From: Candidatus Caenarcanales bacterium
Lineage (GTDB): Bacteria; Cyanobacteriota; Vampirovibrionia; LMEP-6097
Reading direction: 5' to 3'
DNA length: 64,000 nucleotides
NCBI GenBank assembly: GCA_013216135.1
Contig: JABSOS010000002.1
Coordinates: 84,299-148,298 of the forward strand
Shown: positions 1 through 9,137 of the stretch, piece after piece
How the letters are laid out: each line of letters opens with the position of its first letter
Position numbering within the stretch: position 1 is the stretch's first letter
Made by a program: the position numbers and the translations under genes
The notes under the pieces: model-generated
Database searches by the model: none
Seen by the model: the letters and a program-made list of their open reading frames with translations, nothing else
What the model was told of the DNA's origin: nothing

Positions 1-245
1 ATACTTTACTTAAAGATATACTTGACTGCGGCTACTGTAGAGTCAATTCTATGCATAAGCAATCAATTGAGATAATAGCTGATAACCTTTTAGTCTCTGC
101 AAAAGAACCTATAGGTGTAGTTCAAGCCATCGAAAAAAGAGAACATAAATTTTACCTAGGAGTACAGTTTCATCCAGAATTTTTAATCTACAGGTCAAAG
201 TTTAGGAGAATATTTACTAGCTTTTTAGAGGCTGCCAAATTATAA
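1..245 (+). CDS. Class-I glutamine amidotransferase-like hydrolase (peptidase C26/PuuD type), 3'-terminal fragment
   Basis: Only the C-terminal part of this gene is in the window. The reading frame is open from base 3, upstream of the first ATG at 51, so 51 is not the true start. The reading VNSMHKQ matches the VNS-[FY]-H-[HQ]-Q block of gamma-glutamyl-GABA hydrolase-like proteins, and GVQFHPEF holds the His and Glu of the Cys-His-Glu triad of class-I amidotransferases. The nucleophilic Cys lies outside the window. The family hydrolyses gamma-glutamyl amides in the cytoplasm. The exact substrate cannot be told from this fragment. It ends at TAA, 27 bp before the GH16 gene. Confidence 0.8.
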   Translation, partial: TLLKDILDCGYCRVNSMHKQSIEIIADNLLVSAKEPIGVVQAIEKREHKFYLGVQFHPEFLIYRSKFRRIFTSFLEAAKL

Positions 246-271
246 ATGCGGAATAATATATTTAATTACAG

Positions 272-1138
272 ATGAACAAAATATTACTATCTTTCCTAAT
301 TCTCACTTTTTTTCACATTAGTGTTAAAGCTAAAAGCAATACCATTCCACCAGTATCAGGCAAATGGGAATTAATTCTCAATGAAGAATTCAATGAATTC
401 AATCCTAAGCTCTGGTCCTATGGCGATAGTTGGAAAGATCCTATACCACCATTAAATGCTATTAACTTCTTTAATAACGAGAATGTTGATTTCAAAGATG
501 GTCGCTTAATTCTCACAACTAAAAAAGATGAATTACTCTATCTAACTAAAGAAAACAAGGTTAGAAAGTACGAATTTAGTACTGGAGCTATAAATAGCTT
601 TGGGAAGTTTAAATTCAAATACGGTTATATTGAAGCTGCGATCAAGAATCCTGTAGCTAAAGGACTTTGGTCAGCATTCTGGCTAATGCCTGATAGAAGA
701 ATTTCAAATGATGATGAAGTAATCAAAAATACTCGTTCGACCTTCAATATAAAAAAATCTAAAAAGCTAATACCTGGAAAAGGTATGGAAATAGATATTA
801 TGGAACACCTTAGTGAGTGGGATCATAAAAAGTTTAGCTATGCAGTTCACTGGGATGGTTATAAAGACGATCTAAAATCTTTTGAGGGAAGATACAATAT
901 AAAAAAACATCAGAAACAAGATTTTATTCGCTTTGGCTTGTATTGGGCTCCTGAAAAACTGATATGGTTTGCAAATGGACAGCAAGTAGTTGAAAGTAGT
1001 TTAGATAGAATTGCAGATGTACCAATGTACATTATCCTCAACGGTTTTGTTGGTGGCTGGGCAAAAGATAGGAAAGAATATGAAGATTTGCCAGATCAAA
1101 TGGAAGTGGATTATCTTAGGGTTTGGCAAAAAATATAG
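272..1138 (+). CDS. Secreted glycoside hydrolase family 16 protein
   Basis: This is a 288-residue protein with a cleavable signal peptide (about residues 1-20, ending near VKA). The GH16 catalytic signature is plain: MEIDIMEH, with nucleophile E173, assisting D175 and acid/base E178. Aromatic substrate-cleft motifs such as LWSAFWLMP precede it, and the C-terminal VDYLRVWQ strand is typical. Length is that of a single-domain GH16 enzyme. The family retains configuration while cutting beta-1,3, beta-1,4 or mixed glucans and galactans. The C-terminal half reads like laminarinase/carrageenase relatives, but the substrate cannot be fixed. Export suggests digestion of environmental or host polysaccharide. 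Confidence 0.93.
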   Translation: MNKILLSFLILTFFHISVKAKSNTIPPVSGKWELILNEEFNEFNPKLWSYGDSWKDPIPPLNAINFFNNENVDFKDGRLILTTKKDELLYLTKENKVRKYEFSTGAINSFGKFKFKYGYIEAAIKNPVAKGLWSAFWLMPDRRISNDDEVIKNTRSTFNIKKSKKLIPGKGMEIDIMEHLSEWDHKKFSYAVHWDGYKDDLKSFEGRYNIKKHQKQDFIRFGLYWAPEKLIWFANGQQVVESSLDRIADVPMYIILNGFVGGWAKDRKEYEDLPDQMEVDYLRVWQKI

Positions 1139-1195
1139 TAAATCCACTACATTATATTGATAACTTTTAGTATTTAAATTAAGATTGAATATATT

Positions 1196-1444
1196 ATGAA
1201 TATGAGTTCAGTTTCAGTAAAACCTACAGAAAAACCTATTACAAGTGAAGCAGCTAAAAAAATAGCTACAGTTATAAACCAAATTCCTCAAAAAATAGCT
1301 ACAGCTACAAACAATGCTACAAATCAAGCCCCAGAAAATACAGCAAAGGTTACTACTAAACCACGAGACTTAGCAGTAACTATAAATCAAGCTCCAAGTG
1401 AAAATTTTACTGGTACCCCAGAAGCTAAACCAGAAAATAATTAA
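1196..1444 (+). CDS. Small Thr/Pro/Ala-rich hypothetical protein with internal repeats
   Basis: This 82-residue protein has no signal peptide or membrane segment and is dominated by T, P, A, N and K. It has loosely repeated units of the form K-I-A-T-x-x-N and x-I-N-Q-A-P, for example near residues 24-33, 34-50 and 60-70, suggesting an extended or disordered chain. A second ATG lies two codons downstream. No clear Shine-Dalgarno is visible. It ends two bases before the TTG start of recQ, so the two may be co-transcribed. No family is recognised. Confidence 0.5.
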   Translation: MNMSSVSVKPTEKPITSEAAKKIATVINQIPQKIATATNNATNQAPENTAKVTTKPRDLAVTINQAPSENFTGTPEAKPENN

Positions 1445-1446
1445 TT

Positions 1447-3249
1447 TTGCTTGCAAATAAAGCATCTGAAATATTAAAAACAGTATTCGGTTACTCTGAA
1501 TTCAGAGGCGCTCAAGAAGAAATTGTAAATCATATAATTTCAGGCAACGATGCGTTAGTCTTAATGCCGACTGGTGCTGGTAAGTCACTTTGTTACCAAG
1601 TCCCAGCTTTAGCACTAGATGGTTTAACTATAGTTATCTCACCTTTAATAGCTTTAATGCAAGACCAAGTCACAGCTTTAAAAGAGCTAGGCATAAAAGC
1701 AGCATTTATTAATTCATCCCTAAATATGGAAGAAGCTTTTCAGATAAAAGAAGCTATGATTGATGGCGAGCTTGATATCGTCTATGTAGCTCCAGAACGT
1801 TTAGACACTGCTGATTTCCTTGACTGTCTTAGTGATTGTGAGCTTACATTATTTGCAATCGATGAAGCCCACTGTGTTTCACAGTGGGGACATGACTTTA
1901 GACCAAGTTACACTGAGCTTTCTAAATTAAAAAAAAGATTCCCTGATGTACCTCGCATGGCTCTTACAGCTACAGCTGATTTAAGAACTCAGAAAGATAT
2001 TATTAAGTATCTAAATCTAGAAAAGGCGCGAGTCTTTATTTCTAGCTTCGATAGAAAAAATATACGTTATAAAATCCAAGCTAAAAATAATGAAAAAAAA
2101 CAGTTACTAGATTTCATTAACAGTGAACATCCTAATGACTCAGGTATAGTCTACTGTCTATCTAGAGCAAAAGTAGAAAAAATAACAAAATGGCTTCAAG
2201 AGAAAGGATTTAATGCCTTTTCTTATCACGCTGGACTAAGCCCTAAAGTTAGAGAAAAAAACCAATCAAAATTTATTAAAGAAGAGTCTGTAATTATGGT
2301 TGCGACAATAGCTTTTGGTATGGGTATAGATAAACCTGATGTAAGGTTTGTTGCACACTTAGATTTACCTAAAAGTATAGAAGCTTACTACCAAGAAACT
2401 GGAAGAGCAGGAAGAGATGGACTAGAGTCAAACGCCTGGATGGTTTATGGCGCTGAAGATATGGTGAAGCTCAGACAGTTTATAAAAAACTCAGAAGCTC
2501 CTAAAGAACAAAAAATTATTGAAAATAAAAAATTAGATGATCTTCTAGGTTTAGCTGAGGCACTAGAATGTAGACGAAGAATTTTACTTGAGTATTTTGA
2601 TGAAATTCCAGAGTGGGAGAAATGTAACAACTGTGATAACTGTTTAGAACCTAGATCTGGTTTTGATGGCACTATAGCAGTGCAGAAAGCACTTTCATCA
2701 ATATACCGTACTGGTGAACGATTTGGGGTTCAGTACAATATAAATATTCTGCTTGGGAAAAGTGATGAAAGAACAGAAAAGCTTAGACATAATAAATTAA
2801 GTACCTTTGGAATAGGAACAGAATACACTGAAACACAGTGGAAATCTATTTTTAGGCAAATGATAGCTTTAAATTTAATCGAAGTTGATATGGATTCATA
2901 TGGAATCTTGAAGCTAAGCCTTAACTCAAAAGAAGTTTTAAATGGTAAAAGAAAAATTTCACTCTCTGAAGATATTAAAGTAAATAAAACGAAAGAGAAA
3001 ACCAAAATTACAAAAATTAAAACTGAATTTGATCCTGAAAATGAGATCTTTAAAGAGCTTAAGAAATTGCGTCTTGAACTTGCCAAAGAACATAAACTTG
3101 CACCTTATATGGTATTTCATGATGCGACACTCCACGCTATGGCTCAAACAAAACCTCAAAGCCTCAATGAAATGAGTAAAATCTCAGGTGTCGGGGATGC
3201 AAAGCTTAAAAAGTATGGACAAATCTTCCTTAAACATTTCAAAACCTAA
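1447..3249 (+). CDS. recQ: ATP-dependent DNA helicase RecQ
   Basis: This 600-residue superfamily-2 helicase unwinds recombination intermediates with 3'-5' polarity. Walker A is MPTGAGKS (residues 40-47), motif II is D139-E-A-H, and motif VI is [11 protein letters not shown] zinc-binding C-x(n)-C-x-x-C-x-x-C group (CRRR, then CNNCDNC) marks the RecQ-Ct region. A HRDC domain fills the last 70 residues and ends in a helix-hairpin-helix-like SGVGDAKL. All domains of full-length RecQ are present. The start is TTG at 1447, just after the stop of the small upstream gene. No ATG gives a better N-terminus. Confidence 0.96.
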   Translation: MLANKASEILKTVFGYSEFRGAQEEIVNHIISGNDALVLMPTGAGKSLCYQVPALALDGLTIVISPLIALMQDQVTALKELGIKAAFINSSLNMEEAFQIKEAMIDGELDIVYVAPERLDTADFLDCLSDCELTLFAIDEAHCVSQWGHDFRPSYTELSKLKKRFPDVPRMALTATADLRTQKDIIKYLNLEKARVFISSFDRKNIRYKIQAKNNEKKQLLDFINSEHPNDSGIVYCLSRAKVEKITKWLQEKGFNAFSYHAGLSPKVREKNQSKFIKEESVIMVATIAFGMGIDKPDVRFVAHLDLPKSIEAYYQETGRAGRDGLESNAWMVYGAEDMVKLRQFIKNSEAPKEQKIIENKKLDDLLGLAEALECRRRILLEYFDEIPEWEKCNNCDNCLEPRSGFDGTIAVQKALSSIYRTGERFGVQYNINILLGKSDERTEKLRHNKLSTFGIGTEYTETQWKSIFRQMIALNLIEVDMDSYGILKLSLNSKEVLNGKRKISLSEDIKVNKTKEKTKITKIKTEFDPENEIFKELKKLRLELAKEHKLAPYMVFHDATLHAMAQTKPQSLNEMSKISGVGDAKLKKYGQIFLKHFKT

Positions 3250-3266
3250 CGGGGAATGATAGCTTT

Positions 3267-3539
3267 ATGTCTAGAATATTAACTTTCGTATTAATATTTT
3301 TATCAATTAATCCTTGTTTTTCATATGTAGACACAACTCCGTCTAATTTTAAAAAACCAAAACCTATCCAGGTTAAACCTTATAGTTACCACCAATCAAA
3401 AATGCAAATATACACTGAAAAAGCTGTTGAGCAAGTAGTTCCACTAATGTTAGGTGGAGTTGTAACTGGACCAGCGAGAGTGATAGAACTAGGTAATAAA
3501 GCTTTAGAGTATAGTGCAAAACAGAAAAATTCCAATTGA
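3267..3539 (+). CDS. Small secreted hypothetical protein
   Basis: This 90-residue product has an N-terminal hydrophobic signal peptide (about residues 1-19, LTFVLIFLSINPCFS) followed by a short basic, Pro/Lys-rich mature chain and a Gly/Ala/Val helix near residues 55-72. It starts 17 bp after recQ with a GGGGA-like ribosome site and is probably in the same transcript. It terminates at TGA. If TGA were read through, the frame would run 24 further codons into the start of the next gene. No family is recognised. Confidence 0.6.
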   Translation: MSRILTFVLIFLSINPCFSYVDTTPSNFKKPKPIQVKPYSYHQSKMQIYTEKAVEQVVPLMLGGVVTGPARVIELGNKALEYSAKQKNSN

Positions 3540-3604
3540 TTTAACCTTCCACTTACTATTATCTTGAACAAATTGCCAATATCTTATCTAGGTAAGAGAA
3601 ATAA

Positions 3605-4231
3605 ATGGTAAAGAAAATAGAATTAGTTGGATTAAAACAGAAAATCACTCATCAAGCACCTCAGGAAGTGAATGGTCATGATGGTGATAGTACTAAGACT
3701 AGAAAAATACAAATAAGAAAAGTAGTCAAAAGCCCCCCTGGTCAAATTACAGATAGAACCGCTATTGAAGAAAAGCTTCATAAAATACATCCAAAACCTA
3801 CACCAAGAAGAAAACCTAAAACAAATACAAGAAATGAAGCAAAAAACAATAGGCAATTATCTATTACCTACGATAAGGATTTTCAAGCTGGAATTAATTC
3901 ATTAGTAGGTAAAATCGAAACAAATGGTCTAAGCATTTCAGCACCTAATAAACAAAATGCAAATTTAGACATAGGGGTCAAATCCTACCAGCCTGAGAGT
4001 AATACAATAAATATGACACCTAATATCATGGTCGGAACCACTATCAATGATAACAATGAAGAAAAACAATTAAGTCCTAGGCTCAAGTTCACACTAGATG
4101 AAAGCCGACAATCAATAAAAAGTATAAAATATAACATTCAAGAGATAGAAAATTTAATTAAAGCTGATGAAAATCTTCAAAGTCATATCGTCATCAGTGC
4201 GAATCATGTCTTTGACTCCCTATCAAAGTAA
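3605..4231 (+). CDS. Hypothetical basic protein
   Basis: This 208-residue protein has no signal peptide and no hydrophobic segment. The first 85 residues are Lys/Arg/Pro-rich and probably disordered. The remainder is polar, and the last 50 residues look helical (about KSIKYNIQEIENLIKADENL). A TATTATCTT box lies 48 bp upstream of the start, the same 9-mer found before several other genes here. It converges on the bestrophin gene. Function unknown. Confidence 0.55.
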   Translation: MVKKIELVGLKQKITHQAPQEVNGHDGDSTKTRKIQIRKVVKSPPGQITDRTAIEEKLHKIHPKPTPRRKPKTNTRNEAKNNRQLSITYDKDFQAGINSLVGKIETNGLSISAPNKQNANLDIGVKSYQPESNTINMTPNIMVGTTINDNNEEKQLSPRLKFTLDESRQSIKSIKYNIQEIENLIKADENLQSHIVISANHVFDSLSK

Positions 4232-4245
4232 ATCTAAAGATAAAT

Positions 4246-5145
4246 CTACTTTATATAGAACCCTTCATCTTCAAGTAAATTAGGGGTTTTAGTATCCTGA
4301 ATCATATTAAGTATATTAATTTCAATAACTCTTGCTATAGCCGTAACAGAAACATCTGTAGCTCTATCCTCAAATGGGTCTTGCAGGTAATAGGCAGTTC
4401 TTTCAATTAAAAAGAAAGAGGTGCCAAGTAGAATGTTTATAGCAATCTCTAAAAAGTAAGGTAATTCAGTAAAGCCAAAAGGCAGAATCATGATGAATAC
4501 ATAAATCGATAAATGTAAAAGAGTACTATAGGTTTTAGGGAAAACAGTATTTTTTATCCTTTCACTCATCCCCATTAAGTCACAAAGATCTGAAACAGTG
4601 TTCATCAGATGTATTTGCTGAAATTCATTTATTAAACCATTTTCAAAAAATCTACGAATTTGCTTTGCATGCATATCTAAAATCCCATTAGGGCTATTCA
4701 TGTGCTTTGAAACATAATCAAATTCTTCTTTACTTAAATACTCACTTAAATGGTCAAAATGTTTTTTCCCTCTTAAAGTATCTCCTAGCTCATAATTCCA
4801 GGCTATCTGTCTTCTAGCTAAAGCCTCGACTTCTTTTTCTAGGTCAGAAGAAACCTCTATTTTTAAAAAGCACTTGGCTTCACGAACTAAACTTCTAGAT
4901 TCACTTAAAATCTTCCCCCAAATTTTACGAGCTTCCCACCAACGGTCATAAGCCTGTGCGGTTCTAAAAGCTAGCAATAGTGAAATCAAGGTTCCAAAAA
5001 CAGTTACAGCAGCTAAAGGAATAGAAAATAGAGAATATTTTTGATCAATAAAACAAATAAAACTAGATAGTAAAACAATCAAAGCCAATTCTTCCTTGAC
5101 TTTAGCTAACAAAAATTTAACTGGTATTCGTTTGTTGAGAAGCAC
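4246..5145 (-). CDS. Bestrophin-like (UPF0187/YneE family) membrane protein
   Basis: This 299-residue protein has hydrophobic segments near residues 20-70 and 210-245. The pattern LLAFRTAQAYDRWWEARKIWG (residues about 58-78) is the hallmark of bacterial bestrophin homologues, where F-R-x-x-x-x-Y-x-R-[WF]-W-E lines the channel. Family members form pentameric anion or cation channels in the inner membrane. The start is GTG at 5145 with no strong Shine-Dalgarno. It lies four bases after the flagellin stop on the same strand, so readthrough transcription from the flagellin gene is likely. Confidence 0.88.
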   Translation of the reverse strand: MLLNKRIPVKFLLAKVKEELALIVLLSSFICFIDQKYSLFSIPLAAVTVFGTLISLLLAFRTAQAYDRWWEARKIWGKILSESRSLVREAKCFLKIEVSSDLEKEVEALARRQIAWNYELGDTLRGKKHFDHLSEYLSKEEFDYVSKHMNSPNGILDMHAKQIRRFFENGLINEFQQIHLMNTVSDLCDLMGMSERIKNTVFPKTYSTLLHLSIYVFIMILPFGFTELPYFLEIAINILLGTSFFLIERTAYYLQDPFEDRATDVSVTAIARVIEINILNMIQDTKTPNLLEDEGFYIK

Positions 5146-5149
5146 TATA

Positions 5150-6091
5150 TTATGGTAGCAAACTCAAAACAAACTGCCCTTGAGCATTAGCTTGAGTTGA
5201 CATAGCAGCAGCGCTTTGCTGGCGAATCTGTTCACGAGCGATATGAGTGCTTTCTTCTGCAATATCAGTATCTTCAAAATGTGACTTACTGCCGGTTAAA
5301 GCAATCTTCTGAGCTTCAACATTTTTATAAGCTTCATCGAAGTAATTATATTTAGCATTCACAACAGCTATCATGCGGTTAACATTGCTAAGCATATTAT
5401 CCAGGTCACTTAAAGTATCGGTATCAGTATTAGGAATACCATCCGTTGGATTTGTTGACGGGCTAGCACCTGGTATTTTTATTTCAACCAACATGTTTTC
5501 ATTAGGTGATTGACCTTGATTTAAACCTTCAAAATTAGTTAAATCACTTGGTCTAACACTTACACCCTCCCCAGAGCTAATAAAAGTAAGAAAGTTTATA
5601 TTTTTTGTTTGGTTATCATTAGACCCTATTTGAAAATTAACATCGTATCTTGGATTAATAGGACTATTTAAAATATTTAGATCAGAAAGACTTTTAGTAT
5701 CTGAAGCTATGCTATTTTGAACATTTAATACAAGTTCATTAATTTCCCTTTGAAGCATATCCTTCTCGGCAACAGAATTAGTACCATTAATACCCTGAAT
5801 GAAAAGGTCTCTAATTTTTTGAAGATTATCAGAGGTAGCTATAAGACCATTTTGAGCAATTTCCATATCACTCATAGCATCCACAATATTTTTTTGAGCT
5901 CTACCTAAACCCCGAACTCTGGTTTCAAGCTTTGCTGCGATAGATAAACTAGCTATATCATCCCCAGCGCCATTAATTCTTTTACCAGTAGCTAATTTCT
6001 CTACAGATTTAGTAATTTTATTAGAGCTATAATTAAGAGCCCGATTAGAAACTTTAGTTAAAGTATTAGTGTTTAGTGAGACTATACTCAT
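5150..6091 (-). CDS. fliC: Flagellin
   Basis: This is a structural subunit of the flagellar filament, about 313 residues from the preferred ATG at 6091 (MSIVSLNTNTL). A TTG six codons upstream would add residues not seen in flagellins. The N-terminal D0/D1 region has the classic K-L-A-T-G-K-R-I-N-G-A-G-D-D block. The C-terminal D1/D0 ends in A-N-A-Q-G-Q-F-V-L-S-L-L-P. The central variable region is short, about 100 residues, so the filament surface should be plain. There is no signal peptide, as expected for export through the flagellar type III apparatus; the FlhA gene lies about 31 kb away. Confidence 0.95.
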   Translation of the reverse strand: MSIVSLNTNTLTKVSNRALNYSSNKITKSVEKLATGKRINGAGDDIASLSIAAKLETRVRGLGRAQKNIVDAMSDMEIAQNGLIATSDNLQKIRDLFIQGINGTNSVAEKDMLQREINELVLNVQNSIASDTKSLSDLNILNSPINPRYDVNFQIGSNDNQTKNINFLTFISSGEGVSVRPSDLTNFEGLNQGQSPNENMLVEIKIPGASPSTNPTDGIPNTDTDTLSDLDNMLSNVNRMIAVVNAKYNYFDEAYKNVEAQKIALTGSKSHFEDTDIAEESTHIAREQIRQQSAAAMSTQANAQGQFVLSLLP

Positions 6092-6176
6092 TGTTTCATA
6101 TTGAAACAACCATACCCCAGATATATTAGTTCTTCAACAATATATATCTGTCACTTAGCCTAGAACTTTAATACTA

Positions 6177-6911
6177 TTAACTAGCTTTAAAATGAGCTTC
6201 AAGCTGGTCAGCTGTACCGATGTATTTGCCATCTAAATAAACTTGAGGAGTAGTAGCAGCACCAGTTACATTAACCATAGATCTATTAGTAAGTGCATTA
6301 CTTAGTTCTATTTCTTCATAGATAATACCTTTATCATTTAAGAGATTTTTAGCTCTAGCACAGTGTGGGCAACCTTTTCTAGTAAATAAAGTAGCGAAAG
6401 AAAGAAACTTAACATTAGGGTTAATAAATTTTAAAATCGTGTCTGCATCTGAAACTTCAAAAGGATCACCTTCTTTTTCTGGTTCAATAAACATCTTCTC
6501 AACTTTTTTATCTTTAACCAGCATAGAATAACGCCAAGATCTTTTACCAAAACCAATTGCTGACTTATCTACTAAAAGTCCCATCTCTTCAGCAAAAGCA
6601 CCATTTCCATCTGGAATTAATGTAATATTGTCAGCTTCTTGATCACGTGCCCATTCATTCATCACAAATGTGTCATTAACTGACAAACAAACGATTTCAT
6701 CGACACCATTTTCTTTAAAAATCGGAGCAAGCTCATTATATCTAGGTAAGTGAGTAGAAGAACAAGTCGGAGTGAAAGCTCCAGGAAGAGCAAAAACCAC
6801 TACTGTTCTATTTGCAAAAATATCATCACTATTAATGGTTTTCCAAGTACCATCTTCGATTACTTTAAATTCAATATTTTTTATAGTTTCACCTTCACGG
6901 TTTTTAAGCAT
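6177..6911 (-). CDS. Peroxiredoxin-glutaredoxin fusion (hybrid Prx5)
   Basis: This 244-residue fusion has two domains. Residues 1-160 are a Prx5-type peroxiredoxin with the peroxidatic Cys in PGAFTPTCSSTHLP. Residues about 170-244 are a glutaredoxin with active site GCPHCARAK, a TTPQV cis-Pro loop and a GTADQLE helix. Hybrids of this kind, known in Haemophilus and other bacteria, reduce hydroperoxides with glutathione and recycle themselves through the attached glutaredoxin. A strong AAAGGAGAA ribosome site precedes the ATG. It stands between the flagellin gene and a lipoprotein gene on the same strand and is probably an independent oxidative-stress gene. Confidence 0.95.
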   Translation of the reverse strand: MLKNREGETIKNIEFKVIEDGTWKTINSDDIFANRTVVVFALPGAFTPTCSSTHLPRYNELAPIFKENGVDEIVCLSVNDTFVMNEWARDQEADNITLIPDGNGAFAEEMGLLVDKSAIGFGKRSWRYSMLVKDKKVEKMFIEPEKEGDPFEVSDADTILKFINPNVKFLSFATLFTRKGCPHCARAKNLLNDKGIIYEEIELSNALTNRSMVNVTGAATTPQVYLDGKYIGTADQLEAHFKAS

Positions 6912-6970
6912 TTTGTTCTCCTTTAGACTATGTCTTTAAATATGATAGCTTGTAAAGCCTCAACTAAAAA

Positions 6971-9073
6971 TTAATTATAAGCATCAAAATCTTTAGGGCT
7001 AAGGTGTCTTAATTTACTTACATCAATTTTCCCGTCTGGAGTAAAACCAAAAACAAAGCCCCGATATCCAATGCAATGTGGTCTTAAGAAATTTTTGTTT
7101 AGGGTTATAGTATTATTAGTTAGATTTTTTATGGTAACACTTCCACCTAAATCTTCTAAGTCCCCTGAGCTATCAAAAGAACTTAAAAGTGAACTCAATT
7201 CATTTAGTTCAGGAAATAAATCATCTATTTTATCTTTGACTTCATCATTTTGTTCAGATATTGACTCACTTATATCAGAAGCAATATCTTGCGCCTCCGA
7301 ACTGTCAACATTAGCAGGTAATGATGATAATAATTCATTAAGTCTATCAAGAGATTTTATTAATTTAGTCTCAGCCTTAACTACAGATTTAAAGCCTTTC
7401 TTTAATTTGATGTTTACTATCATTCTTCTTGCTAGATAGACTCTAGTAACAAATGAGTAACGATGTTTTTTAGCATGAAAAGAACGATTAAGAGCAAGTA
7501 ATCTATCCTGTGCAAAATAGCGGAGTTTATCCCTTCCAAGACTAAAGGGATAAAGATCTAAAGTGGAAGACCTAAGTTTCTCAGCACTATTAGTAAAAAT
7601 ATCATTAGCGTGAGGCTTTAGTTCTTTAACATCTAGGTAACTCAAAAGTTTAATGTGAGGGTCTTTAATATCTATCTGAAAACGATGATCATTAAAAAAG
7701 TCATGTTCTTTTTCAAATATTTTTTCTAATTTCTCTTTCTCTGCTTTCCTAACTTCAATATCTCGCAAAATATCAAAATATTCTTCTAATTCCTGCTTTA
7801 AGTTATTATCAACTACTTTGTCTAAGAATGTTTTTCTATTACTCTCATCTAAATTTCTTACTTTTTTAATACTCTTATACTTTGTTGCATTCTTTGGGCT
7901 TAATTCAATTAAGTCTTCTTCAAGTAATTTATCTAGCTTTTCTTCTAGCCCCTCTTTTATTCCTTTTGCTTTTTTAAATTCCCCTAAGGCTTTTAAATAT
8001 TCCTTTTCCTTCTTATTTAGTTCTTTAATTTTCCCTTCAACATCTTTTAAATTCAGAATTTTATTTAATACCGTTACATAATCAATGCCATAAACTTCAG
8101 CTTCAGGAATACTAATACTAACTTCTTTAATAGCTTCTCTTTGAATACCTAAAAACTTTGCAAAAATTCCAAATAACCAGCTAGCTCTTAAATCAATTAC
8201 GCTATGAGTATCAATTGTAAAATCAGGAAAGTTTACTTTCCGAGTAAAGTGGTTATTCTTTTCTTTACTAAGAAAAGCAGGATGATTAGGATCAAAAACT
8301 TGTTCTGAGATTTGAGAAATTTTTATTGCTGCTGTTATATTACTAATATCTTGTTTAAGGGTAAAATCATGATCTAACTTAACTCTACTTGGAAGCTTAA
8401 GGCTCTTAGTTCCTAAAGTTATTCCCTTAGGGAAAACGGTCTTTTGATTTAGAATACATTCTTCATCAAGAACTGCATCTTTTTTTAGTTGACTTTTCAA
8501 ATTAGTATTTGCCGCTATTGTTTTACCATTTGCCTTTATTTCTATAGGTAATACAGTATTTTCTCTAATATGAATAATAGACTTTTTAGATATTACCGTT
8601 CCTATCGGTAAACTAATATTTTCAGGTAAGAAAAAGTCAGGTGGGAAAACAAAAGCATTTTCGAAAACGCTACCAAATGGAAGTGTAGTTCCTTTAACAA
8701 GTGAGCTTCCGGCTTCAATAGTATATGGTAAAAGATTAGATTCGTGGAAAACCAGTCTAGGTGGATAAAAGCCATCTTCCAATTCATTATTTTGATCTAT
8801 AGCATCTTCTAAATAATTTCCTTCTTTATATTTCCCATCACCGTATATCGATAATAATTCTCTTTGAAAATCTAAACTAACTACGTGTTGAGGAGCAGTA
8901 TCTTTAGGCTTAAGAATAAAAACATCACCAACTTGAATATCTTCAGATGGTGGATAAACAGGAACAATATTATGCTTAGCTAAATATTTACCCCATTTTT
9001 TTGAGATTGGTCTATTACAGCCTGTTAATAACAAGACTGGTAATAAAATTAAAAACAATATATTAGATTTCAT
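6971..9073 (-). CDS. Large hypothetical lipoprotein with a coiled coil
   Basis: This 700-residue protein has a lipoprotein signal peptide with lipobox L-L-T-G-C (Cys 19). Residues about 110-250 contain recurring beta-like phrases around L-P-x-G-T or x-x-G-x-x-L with alternating hydrophobics, suggesting a repeated strand module. Residues about 330-470 are extremely Lys/Glu-rich and predicted coiled coil. The C-terminal 60 residues are again beta-like. No enzymatic motif is seen and no family is recognised. A role as an envelope structural or tethering protein is inference. It is divergent from the KAP NTPase gene, with 64 bp between the starts. Confidence 0.65.
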   Translation of the reverse strand: MKSNILFLILLPVLLLTGCNRPISKKWGKYLAKHNIVPVYPPSEDIQVGDVFILKPKDTAPQHVVSLDFQRELLSIYGDGKYKEGNYLEDAIDQNNELEDGFYPPRLVFHESNLLPYTIEAGSSLVKGTTLPFGSVFENAFVFPPDFFLPENISLPIGTVISKKSIIHIRENTVLPIEIKANGKTIAANTNLKSQLKKDAVLDEECILNQKTVFPKGITLGTKSLKLPSRVKLDHDFTLKQDISNITAAIKISQISEQVFDPNHPAFLSKEKNNHFTRKVNFPDFTIDTHSVIDLRASWLFGIFAKFLGIQREAIKEVSISIPEAEVYGIDYVTVLNKILNLKDVEGKIKELNKKEKEYLKALGEFKKAKGIKEGLEEKLDKLLEEDLIELSPKNATKYKSIKKVRNLDESNRKTFLDKVVDNNLKQELEEYFDILRDIEVRKAEKEKLEKIFEKEHDFFNDHRFQIDIKDPHIKLLSYLDVKELKPHANDIFTNSAEKLRSSTLDLYPFSLGRDKLRYFAQDRLLALNRSFHAKKHRYSFVTRVYLARRMIVNIKLKKGFKSVVKAETKLIKSLDRLNELLSSLPANVDSSEAQDIASDISESISEQNDEVKDKIDDLFPELNELSSLLSSFDSSGDLEDLGGSVTIKNLTNNTITLNKNFLRPHCIGYRGFVFGFTPDGKIDVSKLRHLSPKDFDAYN

Positions 9074-9137
9074 TTTGAGCTTCGAGTTGATTATTTTAGC
9101 AATTTAGTTTTATAAAAGTTAAGCTAAACTGTTTTTT

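Noticed and set aside
6092..6109. Upstream TTG start for flagellin
   Set aside because: It adds six residues absent from flagellins and has no better ribosome site than ATG 6091.
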